From the NCBI GenBank assembly GCA_902761035.1, contig CACWIW010000065.1, forward strand, positions 1 to 48,425: a stretch of DNA of 48,425 nucleotides, read 5' to 3'. Below, piece by piece: positions 8,781 through 17,765 of the stretch. This DNA comes from an uncultured bacterium (GTDB lineage: Bacteria > Verrucomicrobiota > Kiritimatiellia > RFP12 > UBA1067). The translations under genes and the position numbers were made by a program. Within the stretch, counting starts at the first letter, position 1. Every line of letters begins with the position of its first letter. A model generated the notes under the pieces. The model worked only from the letters and a program-made list of their open reading frames with translations, ran no database searches and had not been told where the DNA came from.

Positions 8781-10567
8781 TAAGCTCCTTTCTTGAAGAC
8801 GTAGTCCGACAAGATAAGCCCCACCCATCCGGGCAGATACACCTCTGCTCCCTCAATCTGCACAACGTCGTCTGAGGCGTCCAGGTTTCCATATACGTTC
8901 TCGTAGCGCGCGGCAAACTCGCCCACCACAAACGCGAACGAGCAGGACTTGCGCAGCTCTCCGGGAACATCGGCAAGCGGCATGCCGGGCGAGAGGAAAA
9001 TCAGCTCCTCCGCCTTAGGGGCTCCGCCCTCCTTCCAGAGCTTCACGTATTCCCGGCACAAGTTGCCGGCCACCGCAAGCCTGTGGACACGGGACGGCAC
9101 ATCGGTCAGCTTCTGCACATATCCCAGGGGGCGCGACAGGGGATAGGCCGAATAGAAATACCTGATCTCCTTCGGGGCATTGAGATACCCAAGCGTGTTC
9201 CTGTCGTCGGCAAACCAGATGCCCGGATCTTGCGAACGCACGCAAACCCGACTTCCGTCGGCGAATACCGGCAATGCCGCGTTGCGCGACGGACCGCGCC
9301 CGGCAAGGTAAAATCCCGCGCAAACCAAGAGGGAGACAATTGCCGCCGCCACCGTCGGCACGGCGTATCGACGCGGCGCATTCCAAGGGCGCGATACGAC
9401 GAACGGACATACCGATGCGACAGGCAACAGCCACAACGTCCACTCGTGCAGGACCGGGTTGAACATCGCGGCAACCCCCAGTGCCGTGCACATGGCCGAC
9501 GGCAAGGGCGAACCTCCGCCTGCGGCAAATCGGAAAAGCGCGAACAGCACGACAAACCAGATGCCCGCCCATGCGAAACGGCCAAACCACCCAAAGCCCG
9601 TCATGCACGTAAGATGGTCGCTGTCAAGTGTCGGCGTAACCGCGAAACTGTCAAGAGGCTGATACCAGTCCATGTACGCCCGTCCCGCCGGTGCCACCCC
9701 CCATCCACTCGGAGCATCAACCATCATGCGCGGCACGTCTTGCCATTTCTGGAGGCGGGAAGAGGTGCTGGCGTCATCTATGGACTTGGCGGAAAGACGC
9801 CCTCCGAGCCCCGACCCGACGCAAAAGACCACAATCGCGACAACGGCCACTCCAGACGCAACCGCCAGCCTCACCCGGTTGCCGGGCCTGAAAAACCGGA
9901 AACCCAACAGAAGTGCCGCACCCATGGCAAAACAAAGGGCACCGCCGCGTCCACCCGTTTTCGCAAGAAGAACGGCAGCCGCTACCACACCGACAGCCCC
10001 GACCGAAATGACGGATTTTCTGCTGCAATACAAAAACGCGAAGAGTCCCAGCAACGCCAATTCGGCAAGGAGCGTGGCAGCATGGTTGGGGTTCACGTAG
10101 AACAGCTTGAGGCGGCCGTCCTGCCATTTCTCCGCAAGCGCTTCACGAGCATCTTCCTCAGCTCCGTCCCATAACGGCGGAATCTCGCTCTGCATGACGG
10201 CCTTTTTTTCAGAATCAATGAGACCACGTTTGCCGTCCGATGTCACAATCGAGTACGGGCTTCCCTTGCGGAACGTGTAGCTCGCCTGCGACCCAGGCTC
10301 CTGAATCGTCACGTCGCCGTTCGGCTCAACCTTCGCGCGCCACCCTCCCGCACCGTCAATCCCCCCGGTGTGCCAGTTCTTGCGGAATTCCACCATACCA
10401 GTTCCAGGCGCGTAAAGCCGGAAGAAGTTCGCGCCGTCCATCGGGGCGAAATACATCCCGAAGAAGCGGTTGACTTCCTCCTGTACGCCCAGACTGACTT
10501 CACCATCGGCAGCCCCGAACGCCACGGCAGTGAAAGCCGCGCATGCAATGTAAAGGAAACGTCTCAT
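8780..10567 (-). CDS. Polytopic membrane protein resembling O-antigen ligase/polymerase, with an exported N-terminal region
   Basis: 595 residues. A signal-like N-terminus (MRRFLYIACAAFTAVAFGAA) is followed by about 135 residues of soluble sequence. Then come about nine or ten hydrophobic segments, including the TGGRGGALCFAMGAALLLG stretch and a large loop with SGWGVAPAGRAYMDW, which recall the ligase/polymerase (Wzy/WaaL-like) fold. A C-terminal soluble region of about 140 residues follows. The fit is by architecture rather than by firm motif. The gene starts inside the lipoprotein stop (ATGA) and ends inside the HEAT gene start, so the three are translationally coupled. If the call is right, it would transfer or polymerise a glycan on the outer face, possibly onto proteins of this operon. 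It could also be another membrane transferase. Confidence 0.5.
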   Translation of the reverse strand: MRRFLYIACAAFTAVAFGAADGEVSLGVQEEVNRFFGMYFAPMDGANFFRLYAPGTGMVEFRKNWHTGGIDGAGGWRAKVEPNGDVTIQEPGSQASYTFRKGSPYSIVTSDGKRGLIDSEKKAVMQSEIPPLWDGAEEDAREALAEKWQDGRLKLFYVNPNHAATLLAELALLGLFAFLYCSRKSVISVGAVGVVAAAVLLAKTGGRGGALCFAMGAALLLGFRFFRPGNRVRLAVASGVAVVAIVVFCVGSGLGGRLSAKSIDDASTSSRLQKWQDVPRMMVDAPSGWGVAPAGRAYMDWYQPLDSFAVTPTLDSDHLTCMTGFGWFGRFAWAGIWFVVLFALFRFAAGGGSPLPSAMCTALGVAAMFNPVLHEWTLWLLPVASVCPFVVSRPWNAPRRYAVPTVAAAIVSLLVCAGFYLAGRGPSRNAALPVFADGSRVCVRSQDPGIWFADDRNTLGYLNAPKEIRYFYSAYPLSRPLGYVQKLTDVPSRVHRLAVAGNLCREYVKLWKEGGAPKAEELIFLSPGMPLADVPGELRKSCSFAFVVGEFAARYENVYGNLDASDDVVQIEGAEVYLPGWVGLILSDYVFKKGA

Positions 10568-10992
10568 TTCTCATCAATTCCAAATCCGCCCGAGACCGGA
10601 ATCCGAATGTCGTCGGGCATGAGTATCTGCCATGTGTCGTCTTCGTTCCGCATGAAACCAAGACCAGGATATTCCAGCGAAAGATTCGTGATCGCAACGG
10701 AGAGAGCACGTTGAAGCGAACGCCGACTCTGCTTCGCCCCACTCACAGCTAGGGCGCAGCGCGTTTCATTCGTCACGACCTGGAACTTGACGTCTTCGCC
10801 GTCAAGGCCGTCAAATCTCCTACATGCACGTTCAACGGCTACGGCGAAAGCGGACTTCCGCTCCAACGGCGCCCCACCTAGCTCTTCCATTTTCCGCTTC
10901 TGCTCCTGTTCCTGCTCTCCGCTGCCGCAACCTGCGCAGACAGCAAGCACCGCAATCACGAACATCAACGGCAAAACGCATGCAATTCTCAC
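10564..10992 (-). CDS. Small probable lipoprotein
   Basis: 142 residues from the GTG at 10992, preceded by a strong GGAGGT at 6 nt spacing; this decides the start over longer frames. The N-terminus (RIACVLPLMFVIAVLAV) is hydrophobic and leads to CAGC followed by GSGEQEQEQKRK, a plausible lipobox though with Cys at -3. The mature part is about 118 residues, with a conserved-looking segment FQVVTNETRCALAVSG and a C-terminal DDTWQILMPDDIRIPVSG. I recognise no family. It overlaps the following membrane-protein gene by 4 bp and lies 37 bp after a thioredoxin-like gene, so it probably works with them in the envelope. Confidence 0.6.
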   Translation of the reverse strand: MRIACVLPLMFVIAVLAVCAGCGSGEQEQEQKRKMEELGGAPLERKSAFAVAVERACRRFDGLDGEDVKFQVVTNETRCALAVSGAKQSRRSLQRALSVAITNLSLEYPGLGFMRNEDDTWQILMPDDIRIPVSGGFGIDEK

Positions 10993-11029
10993 TTTCACAC
11001 CTCCGGCTATCTTCACGTTCGTTCCTTTG

Positions 11030-12577
11030 TCATTCCCATGCAACCTTCGTCCCCTCGTAGGGCACGACCTCGCCCTGCACACCTTCCGAGTTGCCACGGC
11101 CGATTCTCAGCACCCCCGTCATGGCACTCTTCGCCTTGAGCTTGAAAATCGTAACGATGCAGCTTCCGTCCACGTCATGCATTGCGTATGCCGTGCCTGA
11201 GACCCGTCCCCCATTCCCCAGCATGCCATTCCAGCTGACCTTCCCGGCGGCGGTGATTTTCTTGATATTGACGAACCCACCGTCCGTTCCGCCGCCAGAC
11301 GTCTCAGAAAGGCCCACGGCATTCACGCCCGCAAATGCGGCGGCATGCGACCCAACGCCGACTTTCAGCCCGTCAGGAGATTCCAACGGCGCGGACATCG
11401 ACGGATCAGACAGAACGGCCTTGATCCGTCCGTCGCTCGCAAGTTCAAGTGTCAGCCTTTTGTCCGAAAAGGCCAAAGACGTCCTAGCCGTACCATCGCC
11501 GATGGCAGACCATGTCCCTGAGAACGTGGTCTTTGCGCGCGACACGTTCGTGTACTTCGCCTTGACCTTGTTGCGGGCCGTGGTGGAAAGCTCCAGCACG
11601 CCGACCACGGTGCGGTCGCCCTCGCCTGCGGACAGAAGTGGCACGGTGGCCTTGAGCACCCGGTCGAGCATGGCGCACCCACCCTGGGACACGTCGCTCG
11701 CAGACGCGACGTTAAACGCAAGGGAGATCTCGGGCCCCGCGAACAGGACGCCATTGCGCTTCTGCTGGATAGAGAAGACGTATGTACTCGCCCCGGCCTT
11801 CTTCGCCTTTCCCGACAGGACCACCTTCCCGTCCACATAGTTAAGCTTCATGCCTGACGGAAGTTTACCCGAAACCTTCTTGAGGCTCGGCTTCTTACTT
11901 CCCTTGAGGTTGTACACGACCTGCGGGGCAAGCACATCCGCCGCGTCCATCCCAACGAAGATGTCTATGCCATACGAAATCCGCGTCGTGACCGGATTCT
12001 GGTAAAGCCACTCCGCCTTTGCCGAGATGTCGGGAAGATGTGAGAAGTCATATTCTCCCGCCACGGAGCCGATTGACCCGATCAGCTGTCTCGCAAGGGA
12101 GCCTCCTTTGACGAGCATCTCGCCGTCGCGCCCGGTGAAGGTCCTGTAATATTCGCTGTTCTTCGCCGGAGCCGAACCGCTGCGGTTCCAGTAAACGGCC
12201 AAATACGGGAATCCGTTCGGATTCACCGGCTTTGAGAATCCAGAGGCATCCCCATTGCCATTGTGGGTCGTGAACACCATCAACATCTTGTGGCTATTCT
12301 GCCAGGCGAGGAACTCCTCCGTCAGACATGCGCGCTGAAGGTCTTCACACTTGCCACAGGAGAGCCCTCCAAAGAAAACCAGCAACGGGACGTGGTAGGC
12401 GTCAGCAACGGCGAGGGCGCCCTTGAAATTGGAATTCCATTCTCCAAGGTTCAGCGCTTCCTTTGAAACCGGCAGCAAGATGGCAGTCTGCGAAAGCGCC
12501 CCCACAGCCGTCCCGCACAGTGACAGGACGACTGAGCACAAGATTCCAAAGCAGCTTCTCTTAAAACTCCACGCCAT
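11030..12577 (-). CDS. Exported thioredoxin-like protein with Ig-like and beta modules (paralogue 3, CGKC)
   Basis: 515 residues, ATG preceded by AGGAG. Signal peptide about 1-27 (SVVLSLCGTAVGA). The pre-motif GEWNSNFKGALAVADAY (45-61) precedes FFGGLSCGKCEDL with C74 and C77. The cis-Pro segment is GFPYLAVYW. After about residue 190 comes a putative Ig-like segment (LPSGMKLNYVDGKVVLSGKA), typical of cadherin-like/putative-Ig domains in surface proteins. A beta-rich C-terminal part contains GKVSWNGMLGNGGRVSGTA, related to the GKVKV.G.LGDG module of the 602- and 606-residue paralogues. No terminal CxxxC tail here. Lies 24 bp downstream of the fourth paralogue. Confidence 0.75.
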   Translation of the reverse strand: MAWSFKRSCFGILCSVVLSLCGTAVGALSQTAILLPVSKEALNLGEWNSNFKGALAVADAYHVPLLVFFGGLSCGKCEDLQRACLTEEFLAWQNSHKMLMVFTTHNGNGDASGFSKPVNPNGFPYLAVYWNRSGSAPAKNSEYYRTFTGRDGEMLVKGGSLARQLIGSIGSVAGEYDFSHLPDISAKAEWLYQNPVTTRISYGIDIFVGMDAADVLAPQVVYNLKGSKKPSLKKVSGKLPSGMKLNYVDGKVVLSGKAKKAGASTYVFSIQQKRNGVLFAGPEISLAFNVASASDVSQGGCAMLDRVLKATVPLLSAGEGDRTVVGVLELSTTARNKVKAKYTNVSRAKTTFSGTWSAIGDGTARTSLAFSDKRLTLELASDGRIKAVLSDPSMSAPLESPDGLKVGVGSHAAAFAGVNAVGLSETSGGGTDGGFVNIKKITAAGKVSWNGMLGNGGRVSGTAYAMHDVDGSCIVTIFKLKAKSAMTGVLRIGRGNSEGVQGEVVPYEGTKVAWE

Positions 12578-12601
12578 GCAGGACTCCTAGGGCGACTTCG
12601 G

Positions 12602-15325
12602 TTACTCAACCGAGACTACGAACGTTTCACCACCCAACGTACCGCCGCCGAACAGCTTGGACTGCCCTCCGACCGCATATACGATGCCGGACGCCTTATA
12701 TGTCTTGTTGTTGATGCTGTATGAAATCTTGACCTGGCCCGTGGTGAGGGAGGTTGAAATGGACGCATTGTACTTGTTGGAGCCGAATGTGGGCTTCCTG
12801 CCGGTCATAACGACAGGAATCTTGACATCGCCCCCCCCGACGGTGACGAGCGTCTTCCCATTCAGCCCAACGAGCCTGCTCTTTGCCCAGCGCGAGCCTT
12901 CAACGCGGTCGAAAACCTGGGAGCCAGATGTGGCATGCCCGTCCACGCTGCCATTGGCGAAAAGGGCACACCCCACGTTGATTCCAGTGCGCGTGGAGGC
13001 GTGGCCGAAACGCACGTCCCCGTGACCCGCCCACCGCGGAAGATTGGCACGCACAAAAGACTCAGGGAACAATGCGCAGAAACTTCCGCCGGAAATCTTC
13101 GTATTTTCGGAGATACGCCCCTTGAAGGAGACCTTTCCGGCATAGCTGACTTTCGCCGTCACCCAGCCGCCGAGTTTCGCATTGGAAGATGAAGCCAAGC
13201 CAAAGCCCCAGTTGCCCTTCCAGTCCCCGTTGGGCTTGTCGATGGCCTTTCCGTAGACCCTGTACCCAGAAGCCGTGCCCGACCAAATCTTGGAGCTCGG
13301 ATTAAAGGCCACGTTAAAGTCTGACAATCCCGTCGCGACACCCCCGTCTTTCAAGCTCACGACTTTCCCCCGCAGTCTGGTCGTGCCTCCCCCCCTCACG
13401 ACAGTGGCCGTCCACTTCCCCCTTGAAGAGATCTTCAACTGACCTGAAGCCACAATCTCGTCTCTCCCGTTAAAGTAGTATATGGCGTACTTTGGCGATG
13501 TATACGCCTTCGGGAATTTAGCAACCTTCAATGTGAACGTCTTGGATGTTGCGCCATAGTCGTTTTTCGCCGTCACGGTGACGGTATGATTCTTGAAAAT
13601 CATGGGAGTACCAGTAATGAGACCCGTCTTGGCGTCTATCTTCAGCCCCGAGGGAAGGCCCGACGCCGAATACGACACATTGCCGACCCCGGACGAGCTA
13701 ATCGACATGTCAATGGCCGTTGCGAACGATCTATAGGCGTTGACCGTCAAGGGCGTATTGTCGTAAACCTGCATGGCCGCCACATTGAACTTGGAAGACG
13801 CCGAAGCTACGGCCGTACCAATCATATTGGCGGTGGAATAGGACGCTTGGACGCTCCAAGGGTAATCCTTCGTTTCAGCGGCTTTGGACACGAACCCAAG
13901 GTCAAGCGCATTACCCGACGTCGTTGTGCCCATGTCCTTGGTCACACCCCCGCAGGTCAGGGAGAACGTGCAGCCAGCCAGACTTGCCGACCATGCAAAA
14001 TCCACGAGCGACTTATTCTGCATCAGATCGCCGTAGGAGACCTGCGCATTGGCCGTCGGCTTTGACAGCGTCACCGTGAGCGGCTTGAACGAAAACGCCT
14101 TGAAGCCGATAACCTCCGCGTCAGCAGCCCCCGTCGACGCCGAGGCCTTCAGCGTTATTTTGTCCCCGGCGGCAACGCCGAAGCTAACCGTCTGGTCGGC
14201 AAGGAGCACTTCCTTGCCACCCTTTGAAGTCGTGCAGGCAACGCTCCCCCGAGTTGTTCCGAGAGTCGCCGTCAGGATACCCCCGGCGGACGCCGTGAGC
14301 ACAAGCGTCGAATCGGCTGCGGTTACCGTCTCCAGCACGTTGCCGTTGTTCTGCGAGGGTACGTACCACGTTCCGCTCGACGCAGACAGTTTTTCTAATC
14401 CCGCATGAGCAGCCGCAAACTCCGCCAATGACTGCTTGACGCGGGAATCCTTGAACGTCACGATCTGGGATGAAGCTTCGTAGGAAATGTCCGATCCCGC
14501 AAAACCGCTTGCGACGACCTTCACCGTCAGGCTGTCGGAGACAATGCCCCCGTCGAACGTACTTGGCCCCGTCACCGTGAAGGTTTTCGTTCCATCGCTG
14601 GAATCCCAGGTGATCGAGCTTTCACTCAGTTTGTAGAGAGCCTTGTTGGCACCCTCCAGCGAGATTTCAACGGATCCAGTCTTGCCGGATTTGCCCGAAC
14701 GGGTCACGACGCCCGTCCACACGCCCGCAGTCGGTGGCTGAACCATCACGGTGTTACCAGACTGAGCGGAAAGCGAGAAGACCGTCTTGTCGGCTTTTTT
14801 CGGCGCAACTTCGGCAAGGGCCGCGTCAATGTATTGGTACAGAATCGGACCGCTTGAACCAACCGGGCGCGACTTGTAGGACCAAACTGCATGGCGCGCG
14901 CCATTGGGCTTGATAAGAACCACCTGCGGATACCCGTCATCACCTGACTGGTAGATGTCGAAGTATGCGTCAAAGACTTTCTCCGAAACCCCCCCGTACT
15001 CTGGCTGCCTTGGAGACGACCAGTAGTTCAGGAGAACCATGTAGAACTGGTATTTCTTTACGAGGTTGGCAAAGTTCTCTGTGTTGAGCGTGTTGTTCAC
15101 GAACTGCATGCAGTGCTGACATCCCTGGCCTGTGCTGCTGTCGTTGATCATCACAAGGAAAATCGGCAGATTCGTCGTCTTTGCCGCAGCCAACACGCCC
15201 TCCATGTTGCTAGTCCACTGGTTGGGGACTGTGGCCGTCGTACTCACGCGCGGCAGAACGGCTGCGGAAGCCCCTACTGCACAAAGGGCAATCGCAGCGG
15301 CAATGCTTTTGACTATTGATTTCAT
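12602..15325 (-). CDS. Large exported thioredoxin-like protein with Ig-like and beta modules (paralogue 4, CQHC)
   Basis: 907 residues, ATG preceded by AAGGAGAGG. Signal peptide about 1-21 (SIAAAIALCAVGASA). The pre-motif NQWTSNMEGVLAAAKTT (35-51) matches the other three paralogues. The active site is TGQGCQHCMQF with C69 and C72, and the cis-Pro segment is DGYPQVVLI. The middle has a lectin- or CBM-like beta region and a putative Ig domain (LPSGLKIDAKTGLITGTP). The last 300 residues include GLSDFNVAFNPSSKIWSG, a variant of the terminal module of the 602/606 paralogues. Second gene of its unit, 36 bp after the parvulin-like gene. Inference: a surface redox protein with binding modules. Confidence 0.75.
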   Translation of the reverse strand: MKSIVKSIAAAIALCAVGASAAVLPRVSTTATVPNQWTSNMEGVLAAAKTTNLPIFLVMINDSSTGQGCQHCMQFVNNTLNTENFANLVKKYQFYMVLLNYWSSPRQPEYGGVSEKVFDAYFDIYQSGDDGYPQVVLIKPNGARHAVWSYKSRPVGSSGPILYQYIDAALAEVAPKKADKTVFSLSAQSGNTVMVQPPTAGVWTGVVTRSGKSGKTGSVEISLEGANKALYKLSESSITWDSSDGTKTFTVTGPSTFDGGIVSDSLTVKVVASGFAGSDISYEASSQIVTFKDSRVKQSLAEFAAAHAGLEKLSASSGTWYVPSQNNGNVLETVTAADSTLVLTASAGGILTATLGTTRGSVACTTSKGGKEVLLADQTVSFGVAAGDKITLKASASTGAADAEVIGFKAFSFKPLTVTLSKPTANAQVSYGDLMQNKSLVDFAWSASLAGCTFSLTCGGVTKDMGTTTSGNALDLGFVSKAAETKDYPWSVQASYSTANMIGTAVASASSKFNVAAMQVYDNTPLTVNAYRSFATAIDMSISSSGVGNVSYSASGLPSGLKIDAKTGLITGTPMIFKNHTVTVTAKNDYGATSKTFTLKVAKFPKAYTSPKYAIYYFNGRDEIVASGQLKISSRGKWTATVVRGGGTTRLRGKVVSLKDGGVATGLSDFNVAFNPSSKIWSGTASGYRVYGKAIDKPNGDWKGNWGFGLASSSNAKLGGWVTAKVSYAGKVSFKGRISENTKISGGSFCALFPESFVRANLPRWAGHGDVRFGHASTRTGINVGCALFANGSVDGHATSGSQVFDRVEGSRWAKSRLVGLNGKTLVTVGGGDVKIPVVMTGRKPTFGSNKYNASISTSLTTGQVKISYSINNKTYKASGIVYAVGGQSKLFGGGTLGGETFVVSVE

Positions 15326-15361
15326 TTCAACCTCTCCTTTTGAGATTCGTTTCCTTAAAAT

Positions 15362-16567
15362 TCACTTCACCCTCTTAATTCTCATCCTTTTTTTGGAGGG
15401 ATCCGTCGGCTCCCACAATGGGATTTTACACTCGACTTTGGCCTTTGCAAGAAGCTCGTGGAATTTCATCTTCGTAACGGCCTTCATCTTGATCTCCTTG
15501 ACCCGCGTGCGCGCCTGCTCCGGAGAGAGTTCCGGCTGAAGCATATCCTTCTCAATCAGAATCTCCGCAATCTCAACCGTCACCTCGCCGTCCCGCTCGG
15601 TCGAGCCGTTCCGCTTCAACAGCTGGACTATGCGCCATGCATCCGGCGTCTCAACGATGCCGCTCATCTCGCCCTCCTTCAAGTTTGCGAGGGCATCCTC
15701 CACGGCCTTCGGTAGTTCACCTTCCGCAAAGCGCGCCGGATGTTCGTCTGTTCCGTCCATCATCACCCCGCGCGTCGCAGAGCTTTCACTGTCACTCCAT
15801 TGCTCTGCGGCATCGCCGAAATCCATTCCGCTCCTCAACTTCCCGAAAATGTCCGCAACAAGCGCCCTCTTGTACAAATTCGTCGCGACGACAGCGGTAT
15901 TGTTGGAATGAACAATCCCCATCATCTGCTTAATCTCCGCATCATTCGTCTCGGTCAAAGGGACAAGCACTTGTTTCTGGTACTCCTGGCTGTAAAGGGC
16001 GTTCGTCAGATTGTGCTCGTAAAACGATTCGCCGCTGCCAATCAAATTCAGCATCACCTCGCCGACCTTACCCCGCTTTTCCCATTCCGCGCGTGCCCTC
16101 GCACGATACTCGGCAAATTTCTCCGGTGCGACTTTCACCCCCACTCGACGGGCTTCAGCTGCAACTAAAGTATATTCTATATATTCCTTAAGAAGTTTGC
16201 GCACCCGTGACTGGAACATAATAGAACGAAGGGCCGCATTTCCCTCCACCTGCATCTCTGATCGTTCAATGCCAACGCACAATGCATCAACATGCCGTCG
16301 CAGCAACCCCCATTTCAGCCCATCACGGCCATCTATCTCGACAAGGATTTCGTCATCTTTGAGTTCCTTGAGCATCTGCTCGGTACTCTTCTCCTTCTTC
16401 TTCCCAGATGATTCCTTCCCCTTGATTGAGACGACATTTGCACCTGAAGGCTGCGCATTTTGAAACGCCTTGGAAACCCCTTTTGAGCCATCAACTGCCG
16501 TCTCCGCGCCAAACAAAGGGTAAAGCGAAAATAATGCCGCGAAAAGATATCCTAGGCGATTTCTCAT
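15362..16567 (-). CDS. Exported parvulin-type (SurA/PpiC-like) peptidyl-prolyl isomerase or chaperone
   Basis: About 401 residues from the ATG at 16567. A longer frame to 16600 would run into a terminator hairpin, so it is not used. Signal peptide MRNRLGYLFAALFSLYPLFG. The SurA-like N-terminal helical domain includes RSIMFQSRVRKLLKEYIEYT. A degenerate rotamase-like segment sits at about 250-320: LRSGMDFGDAAEQWSDSESS, then GELPKAVEDALANLKEGEMS and PDAWRIVQLL, which is the PpiC fold order. Family role: folding of exported or outer-membrane proteins. As first gene of the unit containing two thioredoxin-like proteins, it supports an extracytoplasmic folding theme. The purine-rich AAGGAAAG is 12-13 nt from the ATG. 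Confidence 0.75.
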   Translation of the reverse strand: MRNRLGYLFAALFSLYPLFGAETAVDGSKGVSKAFQNAQPSGANVVSIKGKESSGKKKEKSTEQMLKELKDDEILVEIDGRDGLKWGLLRRHVDALCVGIERSEMQVEGNAALRSIMFQSRVRKLLKEYIEYTLVAAEARRVGVKVAPEKFAEYRARARAEWEKRGKVGEVMLNLIGSGESFYEHNLTNALYSQEYQKQVLVPLTETNDAEIKQMMGIVHSNNTAVVATNLYKRALVADIFGKLRSGMDFGDAAEQWSDSESSATRGVMMDGTDEHPARFAEGELPKAVEDALANLKEGEMSGIVETPDAWRIVQLLKRNGSTERDGEVTVEIAEILIEKDMLQPELSPEQARTRVKEIKMKAVTKMKFHELLAKAKVECKIPLWEPTDPSKKRMRIKRVK

Positions 16568-16590
16568 TTTTGATGGCTTTCCTTTTTTCA

Positions 16591-16628
16591 TAAAAAACAA
16601 GCGGGATAGAGAAGATTCTCCACCCCGC
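16591..16628 (-). terminator. Rho-independent terminator after the Cys-rich protein gene
   Basis: On the minus strand a hairpin with arms GCGGG/CCCGC and GAGAA/TTCTC (small internal bulges) is followed by TTGTTTTTT. It lies 51-88 bp after the stop at 16679 and just before the parvulin-like gene, so read-through could set the expression of the downstream operon. Confidence 0.75.
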
Positions 16629-16678
16629 CTGCTCTGTACGTCATTTCACGTACACTCTATCAATCCTTTCGGAATGAC

Positions 16679-17467
16679 TTACTCATCGTCGTCAGAGAAC
16701 CTGACACCGGCAATCCTCATAGCACCTGCGTTGGTCGTGACCTTCTTCTGGTACACAGCCTTCCACGTGCCACCGAAGATGTCCGTATCAGGGCAGTCGC
16801 ACATGAAGCAGTTCTCTTCGTTGACGCAAGGATAGATGCCGACGAACCAACCCTTGTAGGTCTTGGGCGTGAAGATCGGATCGCAGCCCGTCTCAGACTT
16901 GACGCAGTAGGCGTTCTTCGTCTTGAGGGACGTGACCTTCATATCGACCTTACCAAAGGCGGCAGCCCAGAACGCGAACTCTTCGAGATCAACGTCGCCA
17001 TCCGTCGCAGCCTCCTCGGAGACCACAAAGAGAGCAGAGTCGAGGCAGACGCTCTTGCCAGGCTTGATGCTGGTTTCCCAGTTACGAGCCTTATCAAGGT
17101 TCTTGCCGAACACCGACCAGACAACGAGCTCAACGGGAGCCGCGAGAGCAAAGGTCTTCTTGCCAGCCTTGATCGTGGCATAGAAAGTACCTTCGTTGTA
17201 GCAGCAGAAACCCGTCGTTTCGCAGATCTCTCCTGTGAGCGCGAGCGCACCCTTCTTGATCTTGAGCGATTCAACAGTCTTGTAGTCGCCCTTGTTAACG
17301 ACAGCCTTGCCCGAGCCCGTCACCTTGAACACGACCGTGGGGCAAGGGCCCTGACTAGGGTCACCGGCGCCGCAGTTCTCGCAAACCACGGGGTTAAGTG
17401 CCGTGCCAGCAGCACTGCCGACAACAGTAATTGCCGCAGCAGCGGCAGCAATCATGAACTTCTTCAT
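16679..17467 (-). CDS. Secreted Cys-rich protein, unknown function
   Basis: 262 residues from the ATG at 17467 (AAAGGAAAC lies upstream). Signal peptide MKKFMIAAAAAAITVVGSAA. The mature part has 13 cysteines, many in close pairs: VCENC, GFCC, NCFMCDC. A beta-rich body includes Lys-rich strands (GSGKAVVNKGDYKTVESLKI). No catalytic motif is recognised. It has a good sigma70-like promoter (17766-17794), a leader of about 290 nt and its own terminator, all suggesting a strongly or specially expressed monocistronic gene. It lies immediately upstream of the foldase and thioredoxin-like operon, which makes it a plausible client of those enzymes (inference). The odd Cys count would leave one free thiol or an intermolecular bond. 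Confidence 0.7.
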   Translation of the reverse strand: MKKFMIAAAAAAITVVGSAAGTALNPVVCENCGAGDPSQGPCPTVVFKVTGSGKAVVNKGDYKTVESLKIKKGALALTGEICETTGFCCYNEGTFYATIKAGKKTFALAAPVELVVWSVFGKNLDKARNWETSIKPGKSVCLDSALFVVSEEAATDGDVDLEEFAFWAAAFGKVDMKVTSLKTKNAYCVKSETGCDPIFTPKTYKGWFVGIYPCVNEENCFMCDCPDTDIFGGTWKAVYQKKVTTNAGAMRIAGVRFSDDDE

Positions 17468-17760
17468 CGTTTGTTTGTTTCCTTTTGCCGATTCGCTCAA
17501 CTCGGCGGCTACCCGCCTCGTCTCACCCGGAGCTACCCGGTTGACTCATTCTTTCGGTGAGTTCCACCCGACCCACTTTATTACACCCGCGTGAACACGG
17601 TCGGCACACATGTTATGCCATTCAGCAGCTTGGAACGGTTTGAGTTTCGCGCTCCGCACTACCCACTTTCTCAAAATAGCCTGCGGGTCAACTTTCATTG
17701 AGCCCGGTTATTCCTAGGCCCGGACACAATGTCCAAAGCCCGCCCTATTTCTTGAAAGCG
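17468..17760 (-). promoter_or_regulatory. Long 5' leader of the Cys-rich protein gene with alternative hairpins
   Basis: About 290 nt separate the inferred transcription start from the ATG. Near the start codon the RNA can form GGCGG-GTAG-CCGCC, or an alternative stem GCCGA/TCGGC around GTTGAGCGAA that reuses the same GCCG bases. Another hairpin CCGG-GTAGCT-CCGG lies just upstream. A 50-codon open frame also lies in this leader (17546-17698). I cannot match a known riboswitch class. Confidence 0.35.
17546..17698 (-). CDS. Possible 50-residue leader peptide or small protein
   Basis: ATG at 17698 to TGA at 17546 within the leader. The product starts MKVDPQAILRKWVV and ends IKWVGWNSPKE; it is basic, with four Trp. 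There is only a distant AGGA upstream, so translation is uncertain. It could be a regulatory upstream frame or chance. Confidence 0.25.
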   Translation of the reverse strand: MKVDPQAILRKWVVRSAKLKPFQAAEWHNMCADRVHAGVIKWVGWNSPKE

Positions 17761-17765
17761 CGGGT

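Noticed and set aside
16568..16600. Longer start for the parvulin-like protein
   Set aside because: The extra codons overlap the T run of the terminator and lack a ribosome-binding site.
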